64,000 nt of DNA from Bacteroidota bacterium (GCA_018266915.1 JAFDZM010000061.1:36594-100593); one strand, 5' to 3'; positions 51,783 to 62,114 are shown, counted from the first letter of the stretch. A program made the numbers and translations. The notes: generated from the sequence alone by a model not told the origin.

Positions 51783-51888
51783 GTTTTGGGGAGTGCAAAT
51801 GTAAAAAATTACTCTCTAAAGTCAAGAGATTTTTTAATATTACAATCACTTTACCGTTTTTCGCTTCCTTGATACCGACTTTTGTTTT

Positions 51889-53979
51889 ATGGCAGAGCAG
51901 TTAGTTGAATTAAATGTTACCGGAATGCATTGCAACAATTGTGCAATGTCTGTCCATAAATTATTAGAGAAAAAAGGCTTTCACGATATATCGGTAGATT
52001 TCGCGTCTGAAGAAGTAAAATTTTCTGCAGATAATGATGATAAAGTAAAAGATGCCATTAAAGGCATTGAAGGCTTAGGCTACAAGGTAATTGAAGATGC
52101 CGGTCAACACCAGGAGAAATTTTATGAGAAGGTGGAGAATAAACTCATTTTTTGTACAATTTTCACCGTACCCCTTCTGTCGGCCATGATCATTCCCCGG
52201 CATTTTTTTCATATGCCGGTAGTGCAATTGCTTTTATGCCTGCCTGTGTTTATAGTAGGCTGCCTGCATTTTGGCAAAAGTGCGTGGAGTTCTGTTAAAG
52301 GTGGCGTACCTAATATGGATGTGCTGATATTTATAGGATCGTCATCCGCATTTATCTATAGTCTCATAGGCACGGTACAAAACCTTGGAATGCGCTACCA
52401 GTTTTATGAAACCTGTGCTACCATTATTACCCTTGTTTTGCTTGGCAATTTGTTTGAAAAACGCTCGGTTACGCAAACCACCTCGGCTGTAAAAGATCTG
52501 GTTAAAATTCAGCAAGTGAATGCCAACCGTATAGTGAATGGTGAAATTGAGGTAACTAGTGCCCGCGAAGTACGTCCGGGAGATACGTTAATCGTCAATA
52601 CAGGCGATAAAATCCCTGTTGATGGTGAGGTGTTATCGGGAAATGCCTCAGTTAATGAATCCATGCTTACCGGCGAGAGTATTCCGATAGAGAAAGGCAA
52701 ATACGATACATTAATCGGGGGCACGATAGTCGAACACGGCAACGTGACCATGATTGCAACAAAAGTGGGCAGTAATACTGTGCTTTCGCAAATTATCGAG
52801 CTGATGAAAAAGGCACAAGCTGCCAAACCTCCGGTACAAAAGCTGGGCGACCAGGTGGCTGCAATCTTTGTTCCTGCTGTAGTGTTGATTGCCTTGATCA
52901 CCTTTACGCTGACTTATTATGTTGGTCATGCTAGCCTGCAACATGCTATTATGAATGCCATTGCGGTGCTTGTGATTTCCTGCCCTTGCGCCATGGGATT
53001 AGCCACTCCAACTGCCGTAATGGTGGGGCTTGGTCGCGCAGCAAAGAATGGCATTCTTATAAAAGGCGGTGATACAGTTGAAGCCGTCACCAAAACAAAA
53101 TACATTGTATTTGATAAAACCGGCACCCTTACCACCGGTCAATTCCACATTAATAATATAAAGGCTGAAAAAGATTCGGATATAGAAACTATTCGAGGCA
53201 TTATCACTGCCATAGAAGAGCGATCTAATCACCCCATTGCGCGTTCATTAGTTCATGAATTAAAAACTCTGTCCCAAAAGAAGGTAATTCTGAAATCTGT
53301 CAGCGAAGAAAAAGGTTTAGGAATGCGTGCAGAGGATGTAGAAGGCAACCACTACTTTCTGGGTTTGGGTAAAAATAACACGGATGACGATTTTAATGTA
53401 TCGCTATATAAAAATCAGGCATTATTGGCTCAGATTGAAATCGACGATGATATTAAACCTCAAGCTGCGGGTCTGATTAGCGATCTAAGAAAAATGGGCG
53501 TTACGCCTGTTTTATTAAGTGGCGATAAGAAAAGCCGTTGCATCAAAGTGGCCAAAGCAATCGGCATTAACGAGATTCATTCTGAGAAGCTTCCTGCCGA
53601 AAAACTAACAGTAATAGACATTTATAAAAAGAAAGGCGAAACCATTATGGTAGGCGATGGCATTAACGATGCTCCTGCACTCACCCAGGCTGACGTCGGT
53701 GTTTCTATGAATGATTCGAGCCAGGTGGCAATTCAATCCGCTAAAGTGATCCTTTTAAATACTGATTTATACTCACTCGTGAAATTTTTACAGATCAGCA
53801 AACATACATTACTTACCATCAAACAAAACCTATTCTGGGCATTTGCCTATAATATTGTAGCCATACCCGTTGCAGCGCTAGGTTTTTTAAACCCGATGAT
53901 TGGCGCGTTTACTATGGCTTTCTCAGATGTGGTAGTAATCGGCAATTCATTGAGATTAAAGGTGAAGAAGATTTCTTGA
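51889..53979 (+). CDS. copA: Heavy-metal P-type ATPase, CopA-like copper exporter
   Basis: A 696-residue P1B-type ATPase. A single HMA domain with CNNC in GMHCNNCAMSV (residues about 12-22) precedes the membrane part. The ion-binding motif CPC is at residues 365-367 (VISCPCAMGLATPTA), the phosphorylation motif is D409-KTGT, TGES is present in SMLTGESIPIEKG, and GDGINDAPAL ends the P-domain. CPC and the single HMA domain fit copper transport. No CueR or CopY-type regulator lies next to it. Starts 107 bases after the tRNA-His gene in the opposite direction. Confidence 0.9.
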   Translation: MAEQLVELNVTGMHCNNCAMSVHKLLEKKGFHDISVDFASEEVKFSADNDDKVKDAIKGIEGLGYKVIEDAGQHQEKFYEKVENKLIFCTIFTVPLLSAMIIPRHFFHMPVVQLLLCLPVFIVGCLHFGKSAWSSVKGGVPNMDVLIFIGSSSAFIYSLIGTVQNLGMRYQFYETCATIITLVLLGNLFEKRSVTQTTSAVKDLVKIQQVNANRIVNGEIEVTSAREVRPGDTLIVNTGDKIPVDGEVLSGNASVNESMLTGESIPIEKGKYDTLIGGTIVEHGNVTMIATKVGSNTVLSQIIELMKKAQAAKPPVQKLGDQVAAIFVPAVVLIALITFTLTYYVGHASLQHAIMNAIAVLVISCPCAMGLATPTAVMVGLGRAAKNGILIKGGDTVEAVTKTKYIVFDKTGTLTTGQFHINNIKAEKDSDIETIRGIITAIEERSNHPIARSLVHELKTLSQKKVILKSVSEEKGLGMRAEDVEGNHYFLGLGKNNTDDDFNVSLYKNQALLAQIEIDDDIKPQAAGLISDLRKMGVTPVLLSGDKKSRCIKVAKAIGINEIHSEKLPAEKLTVIDIYKKKGETIMVGDGINDAPALTQADVGVSMNDSSQVAIQSAKVILLNTDLYSLVKFLQISKHTLLTIKQNLFWAFAYNIVAIPVAALGFLNPMIGAFTMAFSDVVVIGNSLRLKVKKIS

Positions 53980-54040
53980 ATTTTCTATTTTTGGCCTTTG
54001 GCTATGGACTATCAACCATGGTCTATGGACTCAAAAACAT

Positions 54041-54511
54041 ATGATCGAAATTTTTACCGATGGTGCATCAAGCGGAAATCCGGGGCCGGGTGGTTACGGG
54101 GTAATTCTTCGCTCTGGTAATCACTATAAAGAGCTTTCAGCAGGGTATCGTAAAACCACCAATAACCGAATGGAGCTGCTGGCGGTTATTCGGGGACTTG
54201 AAGCGTTGAAAAATCTGAACCAGACTATTACCATCTATTCTGATTCGAAATATGTCATTGATTCTATTGAAAAAAAGTGGGTACACGGATGGGTGAAAAA
54301 GGGCTTTGCCGGTAAAAAGAATAAAGATTTGTGGCTGCGTTATTTGGAACTCAGCAAACTTCATCAAATTAAATTTATTTGGGTACGTGGTCATGCCGGT
54401 CACCCGGAAAATGAGCGCTGCGACCAATTAGCCGTTGCAGCAGGTAATCAAAAGGATTTACTGATAGATACCGTTTTTGAAGCTGAAGCCGGGAAGGTAA
54501 ATTTGTTATAA
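54041..54511 (+). CDS. rnhA: Ribonuclease HI
   Basis: A 156-residue enzyme. The four catalytic acidic residues are visible: D in IEIFTDGASSGNPGPGGYG, E in NRMELLAVIRGLEAL, D in TIYSDSKYVIDSI, and D in ENERCDQLAVAAG. It degrades RNA in RNA-DNA hybrids. The single-domain length matches E. coli RNase HI. It converges with the fbp gene. Confidence 0.95.
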   Translation: MIEIFTDGASSGNPGPGGYGVILRSGNHYKELSAGYRKTTNNRMELLAVIRGLEALKNLNQTITIYSDSKYVIDSIEKKWVHGWVKKGFAGKKNKDLWLRYLELSKLHQIKFIWVRGHAGHPENERCDQLAVAAGNQKDLLIDTVFEAEAGKVNLL

Positions 54512-54521
54512 TAGTCAGAAA

Positions 54522-54578
54522 GTCCGAAAGACCGTAAGTCGGAAAGATTGCTTTCGGACTTGCGCGGACTTACGGACT
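54522..54578. repeat. Repeated inverted units between rnhA and fbp
   Basis: GTCCGAAAG (54522-54530) is complementary to 54551-54559, and CCGTAAGTC (54532-54540) is complementary to 54567-54575. The two hairpins overlap in order, so they cannot both form as simple stems. Units near AGTCCGAAAG and CCGTAAGTC repeat. A terminator role is possible because the genes converge. Confidence 0.6.
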
Positions 54579-55626
54579 ATTGTATCGACACTACTCCCTC
54601 AAATGTCTTCTTGGTTCCCTGTGGTGAAAAGAAAGACATTAGTTCCTCAGCCTTATGCACCATATTTTCTGAACCAATAAAGATTGCTGAGCGTTGATGC
54701 AGTTCGTTTACATCCAATTCGAGGATACGGTCGTAGCCATTGCTTGCCTTACCACCTGCCTGTTCAATGATAAAAGCCATCGGGTTGCATTCGTAAACCA
54801 ATCTTAGTTTTCCTTTTGGCGCGTGGGCGGTTACAGGATAAATAAAAATGCCACCTTTGATTAAATTACGATGGATATCGGCTACCATGGAACCAATATA
54901 GCGTGAGGTATAAGGCCTCCTTGTCTTTTCATCTTCCACCTGGCAATATTTGATATATTTTTTTACCCCATCAGGGAAATGGACATAATAACCTTCGTTT
55001 ATTGAATAGATCACTCCATCTTTGGGCATTTTCATATCAGGGTGCGATAAGCAAAATTCACCTATGGACGGATCAAGCGTAAAGCCATTTACCCCCTTCC
55101 CTGTTGTATACACAAGCATGGTAGATGACCCATAGATCACATAACCGGCAGCTACCTGTTCAGTACCTTTTTGCAAAACATCTTCCATCGTTGCTTTGCC
55201 CGAAGTCGATTTACGTCGATAGATGGAGAAAATAGTGCCTATCCCAACGTTGACATCTATATTAGAAGATCCGTCCAATGGATCGATAGCAACAATGTAT
55301 TTGGCATCTCTTGAAACCGGCGAGTCAAGATAAATGATATCATCATTTTCCTCGGAAGCAACAATACAACACTCACCCCCATGCTTCAGTGCAGAAATGA
55401 ATTGCTCATTGGCATATACATCCAGTTTCTTTTGACCTTCGCCCTGGATGTTGGTCGTTCCATTCTCACCAAGTATATCGGCCAGGCCAGCTTTATTAAC
55501 TTCACGGTTCACAATTTTAGCCGCTATTCCGATATCTCTTAACAGCCTTGACAGTTCACCCTTAGCGTACGGAAAGTCGGCTTGCTTCTCAATAATAAAC
55601 TGGCCCAGCGTTTTGGTTATTTTCAT
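54577..55626 (-). CDS. fbp: Fructose-1,6-bisphosphatase class 1
   Basis: A 349-residue enzyme. The metal-binding [36 protein letters not shown], and [38 protein letters not shown] are the class 1 FBPase signatures. It hydrolyses fructose 1,6-bisphosphate in gluconeogenesis. The length is full. Confidence 0.97.
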   Translation of the reverse strand: MKITKTLGQFIIEKQADFPYAKGELSRLLRDIGIAAKIVNREVNKAGLADILGENGTTNIQGEGQKKLDVYANEQFISALKHGGECCIVASEENDDIIYLDSPVSRDAKYIVAIDPLDGSSNIDVNVGIGTIFSIYRRKSTSGKATMEDVLQKGTEQVAAGYVIYGSSTMLVYTTGKGVNGFTLDPSIGEFCLSHPDMKMPKDGVIYSINEGYYVHFPDGVKKYIKYCQVEDEKTRRPYTSRYIGSMVADIHRNLIKGGIFIYPVTAHAPKGKLRLVYECNPMAFIIEQAGGKASNGYDRILELDVNELHQRSAIFIGSENMVHKAEELMSFFSPQGTKKTFEGVVSIQ

Positions 55627-55649
55627 ATACTTAGTGTATTTAATACATT

Positions 55650-56141
55650 TTATTTTTGCAATTCTATGGCTTCTAAGGTATGAATTTTTTCCTCAGAAAT
55701 GCAAAATCTAAGCATTGTACGTACTTTATGCCAACCTTGTTTCCCTGCTGCGCCGGGATTTAAGTGTAAGCAACTTATTTTTTTATCATAAATAACCTTT
55801 AGAATATGAGAGTGCCCGCAGATAAACAATTGAGGGGGCTTAGTGTAAATTTCCTGTCGGATTGACGGGTTATATTTATCCGGATATCCACCAATATGCG
55901 TCATCCACACATCTACATTTTCACACTTAAAACGGAGGTGCTCCGGATAAACTAAACGGACATCCTTCCCGTCGATATTGCCATAAACACCGCGCAAAGG
56001 TTTAAAGGCAGCCAACTTATCAGCAAGTTCAATCGTACCGAAATCACCGGCGTGCCAGATCTCGTCGCAGTTTTCAAAATGTTTGAAAACTGCATCATCG
56101 AGGTAACCGTGGGTATCGGAAAGAAGGCCTATTTTAATCAT
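55650..56141 (-). CDS. YfcE/MJ0936-type metallophosphoesterase
   Basis: A 163-residue phosphoesterase: [63 protein letters not shown] and HLNPGAAG are the metal-ligand blocks of the family (D-x-H, GD, GN-D, H, GHSH). It acts on phosphodiester or phosphomonoester substrates; the true substrate is unknown. It overlaps the preceding small membrane protein gene by four bases. Confidence 0.92.
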   Translation of the reverse strand: MIKIGLLSDTHGYLDDAVFKHFENCDEIWHAGDFGTIELADKLAAFKPLRGVYGNIDGKDVRLVYPEHLRFKCENVDVWMTHIGGYPDKYNPSIRQEIYTKPPQLFICGHSHILKVIYDKKISCLHLNPGAAGKQGWHKVRTMLRFCISEEKIHTLEAIELQK

Positions 56142-56431
56142 TTAATGCCAATAAAACTTATCACCATAATTGTCGCAATGTATAAGAGGAAAATGGTTCC
56201 CAATATTTTAAGGTTTGCTAACTGCTGCCTTTTGATTGCAACATATAAAAATGGGATGAAATATGTAAAATTTATGACCGCATACACAATGTATGCCTTC
56301 TGCATACCTTCAACAATAGAGACCGGGATTAGCGGGCTGCTCCATTCTTTAGGAATCTCATAAATCTCATATAAGCTGGTTATAGTGAAAACAAGCAACA
56401 ATAATGCTAAAAGAATTGATACTACCTTCAT
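56138..56431 (-). CDS. Small three-TM membrane protein
   Basis: A 97-residue protein with three hydrophobic segments (VVSILLALLLLVFTITSLY, YIVYAVINFTYFIPFLYVA, ILGTIFLLYIATIMVISFIGI). No known family. It overlaps the phosphoesterase start and lies one base downstream of the TrmN6-like gene, within a minus-strand operon. Confidence 0.72.
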   Translation of the reverse strand: MKVVSILLALLLLVFTITSLYEIYEIPKEWSSPLIPVSIVEGMQKAYIVYAVINFTYFIPFLYVAIKRQQLANLKILGTIFLLYIATIMVISFIGIK

Positions 56432-56432
56432 A

Positions 56433-57152
56433 CTAAAATGCGATAAAATAAGGTTTCAGCAAGTTAATATATTCTTCAGTATAATTTCCTAAGGACTTAT
56501 ATATCACGAATTGATCTTCATTAACAAGTCTCTGGTCAAATCCAAAGTACATTATCAGACGATGAGGCTCCGAGTTTTCAAAAGAGCTTATTTTGATAGC
56601 CCGTTGAAGATGTAACGTGGTTTTAGCTGCTAACTGCTCTATCAGTACCGCTGTATCAATTGGCAATATCAAACAAAACAAACCATTACTGTTAAGGTGA
56701 CTCGAGATAGCATTAATTAAGCCCTCAAAAAAATCCTTATCCGCATGCTTGGCCAATTGCTTATTTTCTTGCGGCGATTTTAATGAATTGATATAAAAAG
56801 GCGGATTAGAGACGATCAGATCATATTTCTTATCAGGGTTTTGATCGAAAAATCCCGCGAAACCTATTGGGTATATATTCAAGCGATCTGCAAATGAAGA
56901 ATTTTGAAAATTTCGCCCTGCAGTTTCAGCAGCCGATTGATCGATCTCCACCGCATCAACCTTAGCACTTGGGAATCGTTGCGCCAGCATTAAAGCAATC
57001 ACGCCAGTACATGTACCAATATCAAGGATTGTCTGAGGATGATCTGCTTCAGCCAATGCACCCAACAAAACCCCATCAGTATTGATCTTCATAGCACAGC
57101 CGCTCTGATCAACACTAAACTGTTTAAACTGAAATACTTTAGATTGCCGCAT
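56433..57152 (-). CDS. tRNA1(Val) (adenine37-N6)-methyltransferase, TrmN6/YfiC-like
   Basis: A 239-residue SAM-dependent methyltransferase: ILDIGTCTGVIALMLAQRFP is the SAM-binding motif I, VDAVEIDQSA motif II, and YDLIVSNPPFYINSLKSP contains the N6-adenine NPPF/Y motif IV. The start VFQFKQFSVDQSGCAMKINTDGVLLGALA is diagnostic for YfiC-type enzymes. It modifies adenine 37 of tRNA-Val. Four-gene minus-strand run. Confidence 0.9.
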   Translation of the reverse strand: MRQSKVFQFKQFSVDQSGCAMKINTDGVLLGALAEADHPQTILDIGTCTGVIALMLAQRFPSAKVDAVEIDQSAAETAGRNFQNSSFADRLNIYPIGFAGFFDQNPDKKYDLIVSNPPFYINSLKSPQENKQLAKHADKDFFEGLINAISSHLNSNGLFCLILPIDTAVLIEQLAAKTTLHLQRAIKISSFENSEPHRLIMYFGFDQRLVNEDQFVIYKSLGNYTEEYINLLKPYFIAF

Positions 57153-57182
57153 TACCTCTTCACCTACCCCAATGACTAATGA

Positions 57183-58628
57183 CTAATGGACAAACGTAAC
57201 CGCGTAACTTACCGCATACTCAGAAGGATAATTCTTTGACGGTTCTATAGTCAATTCGCTATCATTCTGCTTCCATGATACCTTTTGGTCGTTTCCCAGC
57301 ATTTTTATAGCAGCTATTTTGCCATTTCCTGATTTTAGTGATAACGATTTAACCCCCAATTCACCATTAGGTGAACCCAAGGCAGTTACATATAAAACGT
57401 CACCTTTGGTTGTAAAACGAACATCCTTCCAGGTAAAAGGCACTTTTTGATCTGCAAATGAGCCGCTTGCCGATTTGGTTGGACCTTCGCCATAAACCTT
57501 CCACGGCCGGGTCGCGTAGATAGCTTCGCCGTTTACTTCCAACCATTTTCCCGTGCCTAATAAAACCTGAGTCTCCTGCTCAGTTATAGTCCCATCAGAT
57601 TTTGGGCCGATGTTTAATAACAGGTTCCCGTTTTTGCTGACGATATCTATCAGATTGGTTACCACATAACGGGCGTCCTTAAAAGTATTCGTTGTAGTAT
57701 ACCCCCACGATTGATTCCCTATAGCATCATCCGTTTGCCAGGCTTGTGGTCTTATCTCACCTAATTTGCCGCGTTCTAAATCAAGTACTGCAACCCCGTC
57801 GGGGTACGAGCTGTTTTTATAGTTTATAACCACTTCCTTGTTCCAGTCCTGTGCCTTATTATAATAAAATGCTGCGAATGATTTGCGGTAAGGCGTCAGC
57901 GCAGGCTGCTCTATCCACCAGTCAAACCAAACCAGTTGAGGCTGATAGTTATTCACCAGTTCCATATCTCGCATCAGCCAGTCGTTCATATATTCAGGCG
58001 ACATGGTCTCATCCTCGTTATGCGCCGGACCGTAATAAGCATCATATTTAGGATCAAGAACATCCGAATCAAACTTCTTCCCTCCATTAAAAAACCACCA
58101 ATGCTCAATACGATGAGATGATAAACCGAATATCAATCCCTGTTTCTTTACTTCTGCGGCCAACTCTCCTACCACATCGCGATGCGGCCCCATATCGAAA
58201 GCGTTCCATTTAGAAAGTGATGTCTTATACATAGCAAAGCCATCATGATGTTCCGCAACAGGCACAACATATTTGGCTCCTGCTTTTTTAAATAATTCTA
58301 CCCATGCCTTTGGATCAAACTTTTCAGCCTTAAACATTGGTATAAAATCCTTATAGCCAAATTTACTTTGCGGGCCATATGTTGCCACATGATGCTTATA
58401 CTCGGCAGAATTAGCCTGGTACATTTCCCGCGGATACCATTCAGAGCCGAATGCCGGAACAGAATAAACTCCCCAATGTATAAATATCCCAAACTTGGCA
58501 TCGCGAAACCATTCTGCTGTTTTATACTTGGAAAGGGATTCCCAGGTAGCCTGGTATCTATCCTGCGCATAAATATTTGATACTGCTAAAAAAGCTAAGA
58601 TTAAGAGGCTGGCTTTTATTTTCTTCAT
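57183..58628 (-). CDS. Alpha-L-fucosidase, GH29
   Basis: A 481-residue secreted enzyme with signal LLILAFLAVSNIYAQ. The GH29 barrel shows WFRDAKFGIFIHWGVYSVPAFGSEWYPREMY, KYVVPVAEHHDGFAMYKTSLSKWNAFDMGPHRD, and LVWFDWWIEQP where the aspartate is the likely nucleophile. A C-terminal beta-sandwich (VPFTWKDVRFTTKGDVLYVTALG) follows. It removes terminal fucose from glycans. The start has a short repeat upstream. Confidence 0.93.
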   Translation of the reverse strand: MKKIKASLLILAFLAVSNIYAQDRYQATWESLSKYKTAEWFRDAKFGIFIHWGVYSVPAFGSEWYPREMYQANSAEYKHHVATYGPQSKFGYKDFIPMFKAEKFDPKAWVELFKKAGAKYVVPVAEHHDGFAMYKTSLSKWNAFDMGPHRDVVGELAAEVKKQGLIFGLSSHRIEHWWFFNGGKKFDSDVLDPKYDAYYGPAHNEDETMSPEYMNDWLMRDMELVNNYQPQLVWFDWWIEQPALTPYRKSFAAFYYNKAQDWNKEVVINYKNSSYPDGVAVLDLERGKLGEIRPQAWQTDDAIGNQSWGYTTTNTFKDARYVVTNLIDIVSKNGNLLLNIGPKSDGTITEQETQVLLGTGKWLEVNGEAIYATRPWKVYGEGPTKSASGSFADQKVPFTWKDVRFTTKGDVLYVTALGSPNGELGVKSLSLKSGNGKIAAIKMLGNDQKVSWKQNDSELTIEPSKNYPSEYAVSYAVTFVH

Positions 58629-58691
58629 AGTTGCGGGTTTTAGATTCAGCTATGAAGATAACGACTATTCAGGAGATTTCAGGAGATTGGC

Positions 58692-59081
58692 TTATTTCTC
58701 GTAAAACTCAATAGGCAATCCATCCGGATCAGCAAAAAAGGTAAAGTGCTTACCGGTAAATTCATCAACACGGATAGGCTCTATGGGAATATGATATGAT
58801 TGGATATGCCGGGCAGCCTCTTCTACATTATCTACCTCAAAAGCCAGGTGACGCAAGCCCGTTGCTTCCGGGTGCGATGGTCTTGCTGGTGGATCAGGAA
58901 ATGAAAAAAGCTCAATCTGGTATTGCCCTGCAATTTCCAGATCAAGCTTGTACGAATTTCTTGCTTCGCGAAAAACTTCCTGTTTAATGGTCAACCCAAG
59001 CACCTCGCTATAAAATTGCTTCGACTTTTGATAGTCGGAGCAAATGATGGCGATATGATGTATTCGGTTAAGCTTGAGCAT
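58692..59081 (-). CDS. VOC-family protein, YaeR-like
   Basis: The ATG at 59081 gives 129 residues (an ATG at 59123 adds 14 atypical ones). LNRIHHIAIICSDYQKSKQFYSEVLGLTI, ELFSFPDPPARPSHPEATGLRHLAFEVDN and HFTFFADPDGLPIEFYEK carry the metal-ligand His and Glu residues of the glyoxalase fold. It resembles the YaeR/gloA2 group. Its substrate is unknown. The RAYT element lies just upstream. Confidence 0.85.
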   Translation of the reverse strand: MLKLNRIHHIAIICSDYQKSKQFYSEVLGLTIKQEVFREARNSYKLDLEIAGQYQIELFSFPDPPARPSHPEATGLRHLAFEVDNVEEAARHIQSYHIPIEPIRVDEFTGKHFTFFADPDGLPIEFYEK

Positions 59082-59105
59082 ATTTACTTCGAAAAAGACT
59101 AATTG

Positions 59106-59180
59106 AATGTTCCTATGTTCCATAGGAACATTTGGTCGGTAGAAAAAATGAACATATTTTTTAGCGTTCCATAGGAACGC
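59106..59180. repeat. REP-type terminus, low-coordinate side
   Basis: An outer hairpin (perfect 11-bp stem, 59106-59116 with 59122-59132) is followed by GGTCGGTAGAAAAAA at 59134-59148 and an inner hairpin GCGTTCC/GGAACGC (59164-59170 with 59174-59180). The same order in inverted form bounds the other side of the transposase gene. Confidence 0.85.
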
Positions 59181-59186
59181 ATGGTG

Positions 59187-59648
59187 CTATTCCGGTTCCT
59201 TAAAAATATATCTTTCGTCCCATTCAATTTCAAATGCATTCAAAAATTTTCTGTATTCGTCTAAAAAGGTCTCCTTTTGGTGATGTATTTCCTGATTCTT
59301 TACATAGCGGATCACATCATTCACCTGACTCTTTGCATATGAAAAAGCGCCATATCCCTCCTGCCAGGCAAAAGGCTGAGGACATAAATTTTGTAATTTG
59401 ATCCACTTGCTGCTTTCTGTTTTAACATTCTGTATTAAAGAAGATATAGATTGATGCGGGCGCATTCCAATAAAAATATGAATATGGTCAGGCATGCTAT
59501 TTATTTGAAGCATTTTATGTTGGTTGTCTTGAAAAATGCCCGTAATATATTGATGCAATCTTTCTTTCCACGACGGGTCAATTAATGCCGCTCTGTATTT
59601 TACAGCAAATACAAATTGAATATGAATCTGCGTATAACTATTTGCCAC
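59187..59648 (-). CDS. REP-associated tyrosine transposase (IS200/Y1-type)
   Basis: The GTG at 59648 starts a 153-residue protein; the open frame extends to 59708 but lacks family sequence there. NSYTQIHIQFVFAVKYRAALID opens the Y1 fold, SMPDHIHIFIGM has the HUH histidines (55 and 57), and VIRYVKNQ near residue 115 has the catalytic tyrosine and the glutamine four residues later. This is a single-strand DNA transposase. Its gene is flanked by the hairpins described separately. Confidence 0.88.
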   Translation of the reverse strand: MANSYTQIHIQFVFAVKYRAALIDPSWKERLHQYITGIFQDNQHKMLQINSMPDHIHIFIGMRPHQSISSLIQNVKTESSKWIKLQNLCPQPFAWQEGYGAFSYAKSQVNDVIRYVKNQEIHHQKETFLDEYRKFLNAFEIEWDERYIFKEPE

Positions 59649-59684
59649 AATAAAATGGAATATGCAACCTTGACAAGCACCAAT

Positions 59685-59749
59685 CGTTCCTACGGAACCG
59701 TACAACAAAATTCTCTTTTTTCTACCGACCAGATGTCCCTATGGGACAT
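59685..59749. repeat. REP-type terminus, high-coordinate side
   Basis: An inner hairpin GTTCC/GGAAC (59686-59690 with 59694-59698), TTTTTTCTACCGACC at 59716-59730 (exact inverse of 59134-59148), and an outer hairpin ATGTCCC/GGGACAT (59733-59739 with 59743-59749). Confidence 0.85.
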
Positions 59750-59754
59750 TCTCG

Positions 59755-61977
59755 TTATTCGCCTAAAATTGTATGCAACACATTGTCGTAAACCAGCTTG
59801 GTATCGGTAACATGACCAAAAGATTCCTCGTCAACCGTCATGTAACCATTGGTCACTGTACCGAGCAAACTGAAATCAACTTCACTGGTTGCCATTAATT
59901 CAATAAAGCGCTCCTGGTCTTTAGGGGAAACACTTACCACCACCCTGCCCTGAGCCTCGCCGAACAGAAAGGCATCTTTACGAACATCGCTGTCTGATTC
60001 GATTTCAAAACCTAAACCGTTTGGCATAGCCGATTCAGTTAAGGCAATAAATAAGCCACCGTCAGATACGTCATGTACAGACTGTACCACTTCATGTTTG
60101 ATCAATTGTTTGATCACCTGGTGCATAGCATATTCTTTCTCCAGGTCGAAATACGGAGCCGGAGATTTTGACACCTTATGGTAAGAAGCCAAATATTGTG
60201 ATGATGCAATATCATTAACCAATTCGCCAACCAAATAGATCAGGTCGCCTGGTCGTTTGAAATCTGCAGTCATTATAGTATTTATATCATCCAGCACGCC
60301 TAACATGCCGATAGTTGGAGTCGGGAATACCGGGCCTTCATCTGAAGACTGGTTGTAGAAACTCACGTTACCACCTGTTACCGGAGTTTCGAATTTTGTA
60401 CAAGCCTCGCCCATGCCTTTTATCGCACCAACAAATTGCCAATATACTTCAGGATTGTATGGGTTACCAAAGTTTAAACAGTTGGTAATTGCCACAGGTT
60501 CACCACCAGCGCAGGTAATATTACGTGCGGCTTCTGCAACGGCAATAGCACAACCCTTTTGTGGATCAGCATATACATAACGTGAGTTACAATCCACGGT
60601 TAAAACGATGGCCTTATTGGTGCCACGAACGTTTACCACAGCAGCATCGCATGGACGGTTGGTGGTCATAGTTGATGCTCCTACCATTGAGTCATACTGT
60701 TTGGTTACCCAGCGTTTTGATGCAATATTCGGATGGGCAATCAAATGCTCTGCTACTTCAACTAAATCGACAGGCTCTTTTACGTCTTCTATTTTAAATT
60801 TCTGATTTTCCTGGTAATAAGCAGGCTCGCGGTAATCGCGTTTATAAACTGGTGCGCCTCCGCCTAAAACCAGGTCTTCAGCAGGCACGTCAGCAACCAA
60901 TTCGCCATGCATATAATATAATAGGCGTTTGGTATCAGTTACCTCCCCTATGATAGCGCAATTCAAATCCCACTTATCAAATATCGCTTCCACTTCTTTT
61001 TCTCTCCCTTTATGAACCACTATAAGCATACGTTCCTGCGATTCAGAAAGCAGAATCTCCCAAGGCTTCATATTTTCCTGGCGTGTTGGCACTTTATCGA
61101 GGTCGATACGCATACCATGCTCACCCTTTGCAGACATCTCTGAGTTGGAGCAGATGATACCCGCCGCACCCATATCCTGCATGCCTACAACAGCGCCTGT
61201 TTGGATCACCTCAAGTGTTGCTTCCAGTAACAATTTCTCCTGAAACGGGTCACCTACCTGTACTGCTGGTAAATCATTTACCGAATCTTCGGTAATATCT
61301 TTTGATGCAAAAGCTGCACCGTGGATACCATCTTTACCAGTAGCAGAACCCACAATATAAACCGGGTTACCTACTCCATAAGAAGTTGCAGAAACCGTCT
61401 CCCCAGCTTTAACAATACCTGCCGACATGGCATTTACCAACGGATTAACGTTATAACAATCATCAAAAAACAGTTCGCCGCCTACAGTTGGGATACCAAA
61501 GGCATTGCCATAATCACCAATACCTTTTACCACACCTTTGATCAGCCATTTGGTGCGATCCTGGCTCAGATCACCAAAACGGAGTGAGTTAAGTTGAGCG
61601 ATCGGTCTTGCGCCCATGGTAAATATATCGCGGTTGATGCCGCCTACACCTGTGGCGGCGCCCTGGTAAGGCTCCAAAGCAGACGGGTGGTTGTGTGATT
61701 CTATTTTAAAGGCACAGCCTATGCCATCACCAAGATCAACTAGTCCGGCGTTTTCTTCACCAGCTTTTGCCAGCATACGCGGACCGTCTTTCGGGAGAGT
61801 TTTTAACCAGGTAATAGAATTTTTATAGGAACAGTGTTCGCTCCACATTACCGAAAAAATAGATAGCTCAGTAAAGTTTGGCACACGGCCCAGTATTTCT
61901 TTTATTCGTTCAAATTCTTCGGGTAGTAAACCTAAATCTTTGGCTGTTTCGACGGTGGTTAATTCCAGGTGCTCCAA
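59755..61977 (-). CDS. purL: Phosphoribosylformylglycinamidine synthase subunit PurL (small type)
   Basis: A 740-residue PurL without the C-terminal glutamine amidotransferase domain, so a separate PurQ and PurS would be required. Conserved segments include [99 protein letters not shown] and [31 protein letters not shown]. It makes FGAM in purine synthesis. The transposase element lies six bases beyond its stop. Confidence 0.95.
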   Translation of the reverse strand: MEHLELTTVETAKDLGLLPEEFERIKEILGRVPNFTELSIFSVMWSEHCSYKNSITWLKTLPKDGPRMLAKAGEENAGLVDLGDGIGCAFKIESHNHPSALEPYQGAATGVGGINRDIFTMGARPIAQLNSLRFGDLSQDRTKWLIKGVVKGIGDYGNAFGIPTVGGELFFDDCYNVNPLVNAMSAGIVKAGETVSATSYGVGNPVYIVGSATGKDGIHGAAFASKDITEDSVNDLPAVQVGDPFQEKLLLEATLEVIQTGAVVGMQDMGAAGIICSNSEMSAKGEHGMRIDLDKVPTRQENMKPWEILLSESQERMLIVVHKGREKEVEAIFDKWDLNCAIIGEVTDTKRLLYYMHGELVADVPAEDLVLGGGAPVYKRDYREPAYYQENQKFKIEDVKEPVDLVEVAEHLIAHPNIASKRWVTKQYDSMVGASTMTTNRPCDAAVVNVRGTNKAIVLTVDCNSRYVYADPQKGCAIAVAEAARNITCAGGEPVAITNCLNFGNPYNPEVYWQFVGAIKGMGEACTKFETPVTGGNVSFYNQSSDEGPVFPTPTIGMLGVLDDINTIMTADFKRPGDLIYLVGELVNDIASSQYLASYHKVSKSPAPYFDLEKEYAMHQVIKQLIKHEVVQSVHDVSDGGLFIALTESAMPNGLGFEIESDSDVRKDAFLFGEAQGRVVVSVSPKDQERFIELMATSEVDFSLLGTVTNGYMTVDEESFGHVTDTKLVYDNVLHTILGE

Positions 61978-62023
61978 GGTAATTTCGTTTTTTTGAAAAG
62001 ATGCGCAAAAGTACGAAAAAGAA

Positions 62024-62106
62024 GCTTAAAGGTGAAAGCTTAAAGCGGAAAGGTAAGAGGAAAATGCATATAGAAGCCTCTCGCCTTTTTACCTTTCAGT
62101 TTTCAC
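62024..62106. repeat. Degenerate hairpin repeat upstream of purL
   Basis: AGGTGAAAGCTTAAAGC... GGAAAGGTAAGAGG on one side and CCTCTCGCC... ACCTTTCAGTTTTCAC on the other form an imperfect inverted repeat. It resembles the elements near 29624 and 54522. Confidence 0.55.
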
Positions 62107-62114
62107 ATCCAATC

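Larger units (their letters stand above)
59106..59749. mobile_element. REP/RAYT module (REPtron-like element)
   Basis: The element spans outer hairpin, 15-bp unit, inner hairpin, transposase gene, inner hairpin, the same 15-bp unit inverted, and outer hairpin. It sits between the VOC gene and purL. Such single-copy transposases that act on dispersed palindromes are known as RAYTs. Only the local sequence can be examined here. Confidence 0.8.

Noticed and set aside
54522..54578. Strong intrinsic terminator between rnhA and fbp
   Set aside because: The complementary units cross each other and no T-run follows, so it is listed as a repeat.
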